Shown here one piece after another: positions 6,452 through 12,893 of a stretch of 12,893 nt of DNA; position 1 is the first letter of the stretch; each line of letters begins with the position of its first letter. The position numbers and the translations under genes were made by a program. The notes beneath the pieces were generated by a model, which saw only the letters and a program-made list of their open reading frames with translations, did no database searches and was not told where the DNA came from. The DNA is from Candidatus Gastranaerophilales bacterium (GTDB lineage: Bacteria; Cyanobacteriota; Vampirovibrionia; Gastranaerophilales; Gastranaerophilaceae): the NCBI GenBank assembly GCA_947625445.1, contig CANQOM010000032.1, positions 1 through 12,893 of the forward strand, read 5' to 3'.

Positions 6452-6748
6452 ATGAAAATTTCTTCAATAAATCAAAATTATAATAAAAATTTTAAAGGCA
6501 TTGTTACAATCAAAGCGGAAGATGCTGAAAATAAATACATTGGTAAAGGCAATAAAGCAAAATCTCTAATGGAGCGTTTATGCCTGCTTGCCTATGATAA
6601 CGGCTCATCAATTGTGCCTGATACTGGTAAAATAAACATTGTATCTAAAACATTTGAGCAAGATGTTAATATAGTTAATTTATTACTAAAAAATAAAGTA
6701 GATTTTCAATTAATTACAGACAAACCGATAAAGTTTATAAAGGAGTAA
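6452..6748 (+). CDS. Small protein with N-terminal NYxxNFxG signature, first of a pair
   Basis: 98 residues, function not recognised. It begins MKISSINQNYNKNFKG, sharing MxIS....NYxxNFxG with the next protein, then a variable middle and a similar end (VNIVNLLLKNKVDFQLITD against VASILINNKISFDYRTE). Short N-terminal tags ending in NFKG/NFNG recur, to my recollection, in many otherwise unrelated proteins of gut Melainabacteria, where they may be a targeting or processing tag; this is not proved. No signal peptide or membrane helix is seen. The ribosome binding site is weak (GAAAG about six bases before the ATG). It lies three bases before the next gene, so the two are cotranscribed. Confidence 0.72.
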   Translation: MKISSINQNYNKNFKGIVTIKAEDAENKYIGKGNKAKSLMERLCLLAYDNGSSIVPDTGKINIVSKTFEQDVNIVNLLLKNKVDFQLITDKPIKFIKE

Positions 6749-6751
6749 AAT

Positions 6752-7042
6752 ATGAATATTTCAAGAGTTTCGACTAATTATGCACAAAATTTTAATGGCG
6801 CATTTAAACTTTCAAAAAGACAACCACATGACATTAAAGGTCAAGAACCTGAAGCAAAAAAAGTTCTAAACGTACTTAAAGAAGAATTGGATAATTCTTT
6901 TGCAATAAGTCAAACTGCACATGAAAGATACATCCATTGTCTTGCAAAAGATGATGCAAAAGTTGCATCTATATTAATTAATAACAAAATAAGTTTTGAT
7001 TACAGAACAGAAGATAATCGTGATTATTTAATGCACTTTTAA
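6752..7042 (+). CDS. Small protein with N-terminal NYxxNFxG signature, second of a pair
   Basis: 96 residues, a diverged paralogue of the preceding gene and likely translated from the same mRNA: its ribosome binding site AAAGGAG lies inside the last codons of the first gene, seven bases before ATG 6752. It begins MNISRVSTNYAQNFNG. The middle is rich in charged residues (EPEAKKVLNVLKEELDNS, helical), and the end has the K..KVASILINNKISFDY element also present in the partner, which looks like a small alpha/beta unit. No catalytic motif is visible. Function unknown; a role as a pair (heterodimer) is a guess from operon structure. Confidence 0.78.
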   Translation: MNISRVSTNYAQNFNGAFKLSKRQPHDIKGQEPEAKKVLNVLKEELDNSFAISQTAHERYIHCLAKDDAKVASILINNKISFDYRTEDNRDYLMHF

Positions 7043-7100
7043 ACTTTATATCTGATTTTAATCATAATCTGAAGTATTCAAAGAAATAGATTATATATTT

Positions 7101-7139
7101 ATAGCCTCTTTTATAATATAATATTTATAAAGAGGCTAT
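7101..7139 (+). promoter_or_regulatory. Inverted repeat covering the ribosome binding site of the FAD oxidoreductase gene
   Basis: Arms 7101-7111 (ATAGCCTCTTT) and 7129-7139 pair perfectly over 11 bp, extended by AT pairs with one bulge. The right arm contains AGAGG (7131-7135), the Shine-Dalgarno sequence six bases before ATG 7142, so in RNA the hairpin would hide it. The loop carries two overlapping TATAAT hexamers (7112-7122); if a promoter uses them, the left arm is not transcribed and the dyad would be an operator instead. No T tract follows, so it is not a normal terminator. Confidence 0.55.
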
Positions 7140-7141
7140 TT

Positions 7142-8413
7142 ATGAAATACGATTTAATAGTGGCAGGCGGAGGTACTTCAGGTGTAAGCAGTGCTTACAT
7201 TGCAGCAAAATATGGACTTAATACGTTACTTGTGGAGAAATCAGATGTTTTAGGCGGAAGTATTACACAGTCTCTTGTTATTCCATCAATGAAAGTTGAT
7301 ACGCAAAATATAAATACCGAATTTTTTAATGATTTAAAGAGTTTTGCTGACAAATATAAAGCCAGATACACTTATATTGATGGTAATGAGGCATGGTTCA
7401 ATCCTGAACTATTGAAAATAGTTTTAGACGACATGTTATCAAGTGTGAAATGCAATGTTTTATTTTCAACAGAGCCGTTAAGTGTTACTTATTCGCCTTC
7501 AGATAAGCTTTTCAATATGGTTTTAAGTCATAAAATATTATCGTTATATGTTGAATCGAAATATATTATAGACTCAACATCGAACGGAAAAATTTTTCAA
7601 CTTTTAAATTGCAATTTTCAGGAAAAATCGGAAAATTTTCAAACACCTACATTAAGGTTTATTCTCTCCGGAATAAACATTGACAAGTTTTCAAAATGGT
7701 TAACAGATTTTGATACAGACAGAAACGTTACAACTGTTGATAATTCATCAGGACAAATTTATCTTTCTACTGCATATACGTGGGATAAAAACAAAAATTG
7801 GGCATTAAGGCCTATATTTAATGAAGCCATAGAGAACAAAGACCTTGAATATGAAGATAGCGCTTATTTTCAAGTGTTTTCAGTGCCCAATATGCCCAAT
7901 TCACTTTCATTTAACTGCCCAAGGATTTTAATAGACGACGATGAAAATATATTAGACCCGTTTGTTTATTCAAGAGCATTAAAACAAGGCAGAGAGCGAA
8001 TTTACAGACTTTACAATTTTTGCAAAAAATATTTTACGGGGTTTGAAGATTCATATATATCTCATATCTCTGACATGCTGGGGATTAGAGAATCATACAG
8101 AGTTAAAGGTAAGTATACTTTTACAAAAGATGATATTATTAACCCAAAGAACTTTAATAATATTGCATTTGCCTGTGATTATCCTATCGATATTCATTCA
8201 AATAAAGAAAGTAAAGATAAACTTGAATTTGTAAAAAAGACTTATTATATTCCGGTTGAAGCATTAATATCTGAAGAATATGATAATTTATATGCAGCAG
8301 GCAGGATAATAAGTTCTGATTTTGAGTCGCAAGCTGCACTTAGAACACAAATGAGCTGCTTTTCAATGGGAGAAGCAGCTGCAAAAGATATATTAAAAAA
8401 ACTAACAACTTAG
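7142..8413 (+). CDS. FAD-dependent oxidoreductase (FAD_oxidored family)
   Basis: 423-residue flavoprotein. The dinucleotide-binding motif is at the N-terminus (AGGGTSG, residues 8-14, with E32 closing the fold as the ribose-binding acid), followed by LGGSITQSLV. A second FAD contact region near the C-terminus reads YAAGRIISSDFESQAALRTQ (about 384-403) with CFSMGEAAA after it. LGIRESYRVKGKYTFTKDDI (about 315-334) is typical of the family. There is no CxxC or ferredoxin motif, and the MnmC-type oxidase domain is not recognised, so it is probably not the partner of the nearby methyltransferase. Substrate unknown. Its stop overlaps the stop of the convergent DprA-like gene by three bases, leaving no terminator between them. 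Confidence 0.85.
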   Translation: MKYDLIVAGGGTSGVSSAYIAAKYGLNTLLVEKSDVLGGSITQSLVIPSMKVDTQNINTEFFNDLKSFADKYKARYTYIDGNEAWFNPELLKIVLDDMLSSVKCNVLFSTEPLSVTYSPSDKLFNMVLSHKILSLYVESKYIIDSTSNGKIFQLLNCNFQEKSENFQTPTLRFILSGINIDKFSKWLTDFDTDRNVTTVDNSSGQIYLSTAYTWDKNKNWALRPIFNEAIENKDLEYEDSAYFQVFSVPNMPNSLSFNCPRILIDDDENILDPFVYSRALKQGRERIYRLYNFCKKYFTGFEDSYISHISDMLGIRESYRVKGKYTFTKDDIINPKNFNNIAFACDYPIDIHSNKESKDKLEFVKKTYYIPVEALISEEYDNLYAAGRIISSDFESQAALRTQMSCFSMGEAAAKDILKKLTT

Positions 8414-8970
8414 TCTAAATAAAAAGCAGTAACTACTTTATGTGAGTCTTCAGCATGTTGTATAGCTTTATGTAGTGTATTAGAAGTATGTGACAAGAAA
8501 CAAATTAATTGTTGGCATTCATCAATTATTTCACGATTGCAGATACGGCTTGCATCTGCTAATGTCATCATTGAACGGTCAGGATGTTCAATGATATTTG
8601 GAACACCAATTAATTGATCCTGAACATCAGACGGCTGCTGACCTATGGTTTGAGGCAAAATAACTCTTAATTTATCAGGATTAGCCTTCATGGCACCTCT
8701 TATAGCAGCAGCATTTGTACCTGAAGAACCACCACTTGTAATAACCGTATTTCCCTGAATAACCAAAGCATAAGATAGAATTTCAATAATCTGTTGATGA
8801 GTAATAGGAAGATTTCTGCTTCCTATAATAGCAACTTTTTTTGCAGATTGTTGAATAGTTGCAAGTTCCATTGCTAAAGCATCAAAAGCATGACCATCCG
8901 TAGATTCTACTTTATCTAAATCATCAAACGGAACCATAATCTGTTGTTCATTTTTTTTATCTTCTGACAT
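8410..8970 (-). CDS. DprA/Smf-like Rossmann protein of cyanobacterial type
   Basis: 186 residues. A variable acidic N-terminus (1-25) precedes ALAMELATIQQSAKKVAIIGSR, and GSR (50-52) and SGGSSGTNAAAIRGA (79-93) form the phosphate-binding face of a DprA/LOG-like Rossmann fold. CNREIIDECQQLICFLSHTS (144-163) and the ending HKVVTAFYLD match my memory of the short proteins annotated in cyanobacteria as DNA recombination-mediator protein A. It is far shorter than true DprA (about 300-380 residues) and lacks its SAM and winged-helix ends, so a role in loading RecA on single strands is not assured; a nucleotide- or nucleic-acid-binding role is as far as the motifs go. It is divergent from pcrA with 74 bp between. 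The ribosome binding site is weak (AGGA about seven bases before the ATG). Confidence 0.82.
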   Translation of the reverse strand: MSEDKKNEQQIMVPFDDLDKVESTDGHAFDALAMELATIQQSAKKVAIIGSRNLPITHQQIIEILSYALVIQGNTVITSGGSSGTNAAAIRGAMKANPDKLRVILPQTIGQQPSDVQDQLIGVPNIIEHPDRSMMTLADASRICNREIIDECQQLICFLSHTSNTLHKAIQHAEDSHKVVTAFYLD

Positions 8971-9044
8971 TATATTTTCCTATTTAATTTGTTTTATTTA
9001 TAATATTATTAATAATAGCATAATTTTAAAAAAATAAAAGGTTT

Positions 9045-11507
9045 ATGTCAAATTTTTTAGAGGGATTAAACAGGGAACAAAAAGAAGCGGTATTACAAGA
9101 AAACGGCACCATACTTGTATTAGCAGGTGCAGGTTGCGGTAAAACTAAAGTATTAACCACGAGAATAGCACATTTGGTTAACTCGGGTGTTTCTCCGTAT
9201 GAAATTTTAGCGGTTACATTTACAAACAAAGCTGCAAAAGAAATGGTTCAAAGACTTTCTTCTATGATTGGTGAAGACAAAGCAAAAAAAATGTGGATTG
9301 GTACATTTCACTCTATATCAGGCAGAATATTACGTACGGATATACAAGAATATACTGATGAAGACGGAAAAAAGTATGATAATAAATTTGTAATATATGA
9401 TGATACAGATTCTAATACTATTTTAAAAAATGCTATAAAAAAATGTAATTTAGATGAAAAAATATATCAACCTAAATTACTAAAAACCATAATTTCTAAT
9501 GCAAAGAACAAGATGCAAAATGCGTATGATTATGCTACAAGAGCGAGAGATTACCGTTCTGAAAGATATGCACAAATATTTATGGAATACCAAAAACAAT
9601 TACAGGCAAATAACGCTCTGGATTTTGATGATATGCTTGTTCTGGCAGTAAAAATGCTAGAAAAATCACAAAGTGTCAGAGAAAAATATTTTAACAGATT
9701 TAAACATATATTGGTTGATGAATTTCAAGATACAAATTTATGCCAGTATAAATTAATTAAATCAATATATACAAACGATAAAGACGAAGAAGAAATACCC
9801 AGAGAAAAGAGTTTGTGTGTTGTTGGTGATGTTGACCAATCAATATACAGTTGGCGTGGTGCCGATTACAGAATAATTTTAAATTTGCAATCTGCTTTCA
9901 AAAAAACTCATTTAATAAAACTTGAACAAAATTACCGTTCAATTGAAACTATATTAAATGCTGCAAATAGCGTAATTTGCAATAATAAACAAAGAATAAG
10001 CAAAAATTTGTATTCCAATTTAGGGAAAGGCGGTAAATTAAATGTTTACCAAGCTAATGATGAATCTGATGAAGCTTTAAATCTGATACGAGAAGTAAAA
10101 CGTCTTTCAATTTCAGAAAACTTATCGGATATGGCAGTATTATACAGAACAAACTCACAATCACGTGCAATTGAAGAAGCATGTATGGCAAATAATGTGC
10201 CATACAAAGTAGTTGGCGGATTAAAATTCTATGACAGAAAAGAAATTAAAGATATTGTTGCATATTTAAAACTTATATACAATTCATCGGATTCTCAGAG
10301 TTTAAGAAGAATTATAAATACTCCAAAACGTTCACTCGGAACAAATACCGTAGATAAACTTCTTGAATTGGCTGATTCTGAGAATATTAAATTCTTTGAT
10401 ATACTAAAAAATATAGAATTATATGATGATTTTTCACAGGCAATAAAAACTAAATTGACTGCATTTTATAATTTAATATGTGATTTTCAAAATGCATATT
10501 ACAAAATGGATTTACCCGCATTTATAGGTTATGTATTGGAAAAATCAGGATATATACAAGATATTAAAGAACATGAAGACGAAGTAACCGCAGAATCAAG
10601 AATTGATAACTTACAAGAATTTTTAAGCGTTGCAAAAGAATTTGTTCCGCAAGATTCCGATACTTTAGGTGAATTTCTTTCTCAAGTGTCACTTGTAAGT
10701 GATATTGATTCATATGTGGATGATACTCAAGCATTAACATTAATGACAATTCATAGTGCAAAAGGCTTGGAATTTGACACTGTATTTATTTCAGGGCTTG
10801 AAGAAGGTACATTTCCTCATACTCGTTCTTTAGATTCTTTATCAGAAATGGAAGAAGAAAGAAGACTAATGTATGTAGGAATTACAAGAGCAAAAAAGAA
10901 TCTTTACCTAAGCTTTGCGAAAAAACGCAAAATATGGGGACAAGAAAAGTATTTTAATCCAAGCAGATTTATCGGCGAAATACCTGATGAACTGTTGAAT
11001 TATTCTGAATCTGACTATATTAATACATCAAATAATTCTTACACATTTAAAAAAGCGGTTGAAACCATTAAAACAAAAACACTACAGGAAAATGCTGACG
11101 GAAGTATAAAAGCTGTTACTTCATTCGGAAAAAATTTTATTGCGCCCAAAAAACGTGTTGAACATAATACTTCTTTTGTAATCAGAAGTAAAAATCACGA
11201 CAATAACAAAGAAGAAAGAATAAAACAAGAACAGTCTGAACTTAAAAATTTACTTGAAAATAATCCTATAAAGAAAAGGCTTCTGGAACGAAAACAAGAA
11301 CAAGAAAGTTTAAACTCTAATACAGATTCAATAATTAATTATCAATCAGATTTTAATAATGGTGACAGAGTATTCCATACAAAATTCGGCATAGGTAAAG
11401 TTATAGAAACTAAGCAAATAGGTGATTCTTCTATGATTATTGTAGATTTTGGTTCAAAAGGCACAAAAGCTCTTGATTCTGCCTTTTCTCAGCTCAAAAA
11501 GTTTTAG
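9045..11507 (+). CDS. pcrA: UvrD/PcrA-type superfamily 1 DNA helicase
   Basis: 820-residue 3'-5' DNA helicase for repair, replication restart and removal of RNA polymerase or RecA from DNA. All SF1A motifs are readable: Q motif LNREQKEAV (8-16), Walker A AGAGCGKTK (27-35), Ia VTFTNKAAKEM (57-67), Walker B VDEFQDTN (224-231), III GDVDQSIYSWRGA (261-273), IV LEQNYRS (293-299), V MTIHSAKGLEFDTVFISGLEEGTFPH and VI MYVGITRAKK (about 608-617). The C-terminus GDRVFHTKFGIGKVI (about 773-787) to the end is the Tudor-like domain by which PcrA binds RNA polymerase; this favours PcrA over Rep. The linker before it is charged and poorly conserved. AGG lies near ATG 9045. The 3' end overlaps the convergent SGNH gene by 14 bp. 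Confidence 0.95.
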   Translation: MSNFLEGLNREQKEAVLQENGTILVLAGAGCGKTKVLTTRIAHLVNSGVSPYEILAVTFTNKAAKEMVQRLSSMIGEDKAKKMWIGTFHSISGRILRTDIQEYTDEDGKKYDNKFVIYDDTDSNTILKNAIKKCNLDEKIYQPKLLKTIISNAKNKMQNAYDYATRARDYRSERYAQIFMEYQKQLQANNALDFDDMLVLAVKMLEKSQSVREKYFNRFKHILVDEFQDTNLCQYKLIKSIYTNDKDEEEIPREKSLCVVGDVDQSIYSWRGADYRIILNLQSAFKKTHLIKLEQNYRSIETILNAANSVICNNKQRISKNLYSNLGKGGKLNVYQANDESDEALNLIREVKRLSISENLSDMAVLYRTNSQSRAIEEACMANNVPYKVVGGLKFYDRKEIKDIVAYLKLIYNSSDSQSLRRIINTPKRSLGTNTVDKLLELADSENIKFFDILKNIELYDDFSQAIKTKLTAFYNLICDFQNAYYKMDLPAFIGYVLEKSGYIQDIKEHEDEVTAESRIDNLQEFLSVAKEFVPQDSDTLGEFLSQVSLVSDIDSYVDDTQALTLMTIHSAKGLEFDTVFISGLEEGTFPHTRSLDSLSEMEEERRLMYVGITRAKKNLYLSFAKKRKIWGQEKYFNPSRFIGEIPDELLNYSESDYINTSNNSYTFKKAVETIKTKTLQENADGSIKAVTSFGKNFIAPKKRVEHNTSFVIRSKNHDNNKEERIKQEQSELKNLLENNPIKKRLLERKQEQESLNSNTDSIINYQSDFNNGDRVFHTKFGIGKVIETKQIGDSSMIIVDFGSKGTKALDSAFSQLKKF

Positions 11508-11796
11508 ACATTATTTCTTTTAGCTCACAAGTCAGTTTTTTCGCACCTTTTAAATTTAAGTGGTCAAAGTCGTAAAAATCTTCATCACTATAATTTGATG
11601 ATGAGTAGAAATTATATAGCGGTATATTTTTATTTTTAAGAAGTTGAATTACATCTTCAAAAAGATAATCAGATTCAGGCAGATATTCTTTATATCCCTC
11701 ATTTACGGGTGCAATTACTACAGAAAGTTTGTGATTATATTTTTTAGCCAATTCAATTATTTCATTTAAATATTCATGAGATTTTAAACTTCTCAT
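11494..11796 (-). pseudogene. SGNH-hydrolase-like protein, C-terminal half (out of frame with its start)
   Basis: The distal part of one gene whose proximal part is 12361-11828. It carries YDFDHLNLKGAKKL, the block V DxxH motif that supplies the catalytic Asp and His of SGNH/GDSL enzymes, after a KLSVVIAPVNEGY strand typical of the fold. The ATG at 11796 is internal: the frame is open upstream to the G tract (codons KKRAFGAYKHN precede it), and no Shine-Dalgarno sequence is present. With nine (or twelve) G instead of ten, this half is fused to the serine-bearing half and the protein is 288 residues. As read, the half would not be translated from its own start. Confidence 0.75.
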
Positions 11797-11827
11797 ATTG
11801 TGTTTATATGCGCCAAAAGCCCTCTTT

Positions 11828-12361
11828 TTACCCCCCCCCCGGGTAAATATCCTTTGTTATTATACCTTCTGCATTGTATGGACTTCCCCAATATTCTGTC
11901 GAATCTATATTTTTTATTGATGCATATTTCTTAAAATCAAAGAATCTAAACAAATACTCAATAAAAGAATATATTACAGATTTTATATTATTAGGAAGAA
12001 TACCATATAAAAACAAATAATGAGCGCATCTGAATCTTTCATTTGTTTTATCCATTTCATATCCGGGAGAAAAAACAGAATAAAACAATATAATATTTTT
12101 TAAATTTTTTACGTTTTTTATTGCATATTCATAAAGTTTTTTTGAATAGTAAATATCTTGAGAAGGCAAGCACATATTAAATTCTTCAATATTTTCAGGA
12201 AGATATGCATATTGACCATGTGAACTTCCTAAAATTATTGTATTAATTTTGTCCTTGTTTTTTTCAAAGAAATATTTTTTCTTTACCGCAAAGATATATT
12301 CACCTTTATATTTATATCGAAATCTAAGTATATCAAGAATAGTTTGAAATTTATTTGCCAT
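11828..12361 (-). pseudogene. SGNH-hydrolase-like protein, N-terminal half ending at a G10 tract
   Basis: 177 residues as read. IILGSSHGQYAYLP (42-55) is the block I motif, with S46 or S47 as the likely nucleophile; a hydrophobic strand (NIILFYSVFSPG) and helices follow. The frame ends YPGGG and stop, directly after ten consecutive G, so the Asp/His motif is lost. Such proteins are often O-acetyl esterases or transferases acting on surface polysaccharides; the adjacent sugar acetyltransferase supports a glycan role, but the substrate is unknown. ATG 12361 is preferred over ATG 12388 because AGGTGA lies a few bases upstream. No signal peptide is seen at either start. Confidence 0.75.
11831..11840 (-). 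repeat. Homopolymer of ten G (minus strand) inside the SGNH gene
   Basis: Ten C on the plus strand, flanked by GGG at 11841-11843, form a 13-base G/C-only island in an AT-rich gene. With ten G the frame stops at once; with eleven it also stops within about 13 codons; with nine or twelve it reads through to the C-terminal catalytic motif. This is the form of a slipped-strand contingency locus, but homopolymers are also the commonest site of sequencing or consensus errors. Confidence 0.9.
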
Positions 12362-12388
12362 TATCTTCACCTGTAATAATATTAACAT

Positions 12389-12455
12389 AAATCTTAATAA
12401 TAAATAATTATTAAAAGTTTATGATATGATAATTCTTAAAGAGAATATAGAATAA
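12389..12455. other. Short AT-rich divergent spacer between the SGNH and acetyltransferase genes
   Basis: Between the minus-strand SGNH gene and the plus-strand acetyltransferase. It contains TGATATGATAATTC (12422-12435) with a GATAAT -10-like hexamer facing the acetyltransferase but no clear -35. Both promoters of the divergent pair must lie here or just inside the SGNH start. Confidence 0.4.
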
Positions 12456-12893
12456 ATGATACATCCTTTAGCAGACGTTCAAAGTAAGAATATAGGTGAA
12501 GATACAAACATATGGCAATTTTGTGTTGTACTTGAAGGGGCAAAAATAGGCAAAAATTGCAATATTTGCGCAAATTGTTTTATAGAAAATGATGTTGTTA
12601 TAGGTGATAATGTTACAATAAAATGCGGTGTTTATTTATGGGATGGAGTTAGGATTGAAGATAATGTTTTTGTAGGTCCAAATGCAACATTTTGCAATGA
12701 CAAATATCCTAAATCAAAAAATAGGCCTGATAAATTTCAACCTGTAATAGTAAAAAAAGGTGCAAGCATAGGTGCTAATGTTACATTGCTTCCGGGAATT
12801 ACTATTGGCGAAAATGCAATGATTTCAGCAGGTTCTGTTGTCACAAAGGATATTGAGGCTAACACTACATACATCGGACATCAAAATCCCCCC
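12456..12893 (+). CDS. Left-handed beta-helix sugar N-acetyltransferase (3' end outside window)
   Basis: 146 codons in the window with no stop. Hexapeptide-repeat acyltransferase: IGxNCNI, IGDNVTI, IEDNVFVGPNATF, IGANVTLLPGITIGENAMISAGSVVTKDI. The start MIHPLADVQSKNIGEDTNIWQFCVV and the IGKNCNICANCFIENDV segment closely resemble dTDP-3-amino-3,6-dideoxyhexose 3-N-acetyltransferases (FdtC/QdtC, WbbJ group), which use acetyl-CoA to make sugars for surface polysaccharides. The repeat-coil histidine-like catalytic residues cannot be assigned by eye. The end reads ...YIGHQNPP at the window edge where relatives have GNPAK, and the last six bases are all C. The ribosome binding site is weak (AAGAGA, about 12 bases before ATG 12456). 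It is divergent from the SGNH gene and probably part of a glycan locus continuing to the right. Confidence 0.88.
   Translation, partial: MIHPLADVQSKNIGEDTNIWQFCVVLEGAKIGKNCNICANCFIENDVVIGDNVTIKCGVYLWDGVRIEDNVFVGPNATFCNDKYPKSKNRPDKFQPVIVKKGASIGANVTLLPGITIGENAMISAGSVVTKDIEANTTYIGHQNPP

Noticed and set aside
7142..8413. The FAD oxidoreductase as the MnmC oxidase partner of the nearby methyltransferase
   Set aside because: Its motifs fit the FAD_oxidored family, not the DAO-type MnmC domain, and it is separated from the methyltransferase by two small genes and its own regulatory region.
9026..9229. Minus-strand ORF opposite the start of the helicase gene, and similar ORFs opposite or inside GH57, the FAD gene and the helicase gene
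   Set aside because: They are shadows of well-supported genes, with no ribosome binding site or recognisable protein character.
1..12893. CRISPR array, insertion sequence, prophage or tRNA-linked integration site
   Set aside because: No regularly spaced repeats, transposase or integrase motifs, terminal inverted repeats or tRNA genes are visible; the only perfect long repeat is the 38-bp tandem pair.

Overview
The window is AT-rich DNA with short intergenic gaps. Several genes resemble cyanobacterial ones: a short DprA/Smf-like Rossmann protein of the kind annotated in cyanobacteria as DNA recombination-mediator protein A, a thermophile/cyanobacteria-type GH57 branching enzyme, and a stand-alone MnmD-type methyltransferase. 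Two small neighbouring proteins share an N-terminal NYxxNFxG signature that I associate with non-photosynthetic Cyanobacteriota. I infer a gut-type Vampirovibrionia/Gastranaerophilales (Melainabacteria) genome, probably a contig from a draft or metagenome. The lineage is an inference from protein character only; there is no rRNA here.

Layout. Positions 1-1712 (+) hold a GH57 glucan branching enzyme cut by the left edge, ending in a bidirectional terminator shared with a convergent, exported von Willebrand A protein (2495-1755, -). Next comes an orphan 55-residue gene (2792-2625, -) with its own terminator and a candidate promoter. A two-gene regulatory block on the minus strand follows: an orphan NarL/FixJ response regulator (4894-4226), then a 378-residue protein made of four tandem GntR-like winged helices with no ligand domain (4123-2987). 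After about 360 bp without a gene, an mnmD-like methyltransferase gene (5256-6322, +) is broken by a perfect 38-bp tandem duplication. It is followed by a possible 40-residue membrane peptide, two small paralogous proteins (6452-7042), and an FAD-dependent oxidoreductase (7142-8413) whose ribosome binding site lies in an 11-bp inverted repeat. The DprA-like gene (8970-8410, -) and a PcrA/UvrD helicase gene (9045-11507, +) are divergent. At the right end, an SGNH-hydrolase-like gene (12361-11494, -) is split by a run of ten G, and a divergent left-handed beta-helix sugar N-acetyltransferase gene (12456 onward, +) runs off the window inside another C run.

Functionally the window mixes housekeeping genes (glycogen branching, tRNA wobble modification, DNA repair) with accessory material: a probable surface-glycan locus at the right end and a regulatory module in the middle. 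The most notable signals are the G10 tract that separates the catalytic serine motif of the SGNH enzyme from its Asp/His motif (candidate phase-variable switch), the 38-bp duplication whose removal restores an intact methyltransferase, and the four-winged-helix regulator beside an orphan response regulator.
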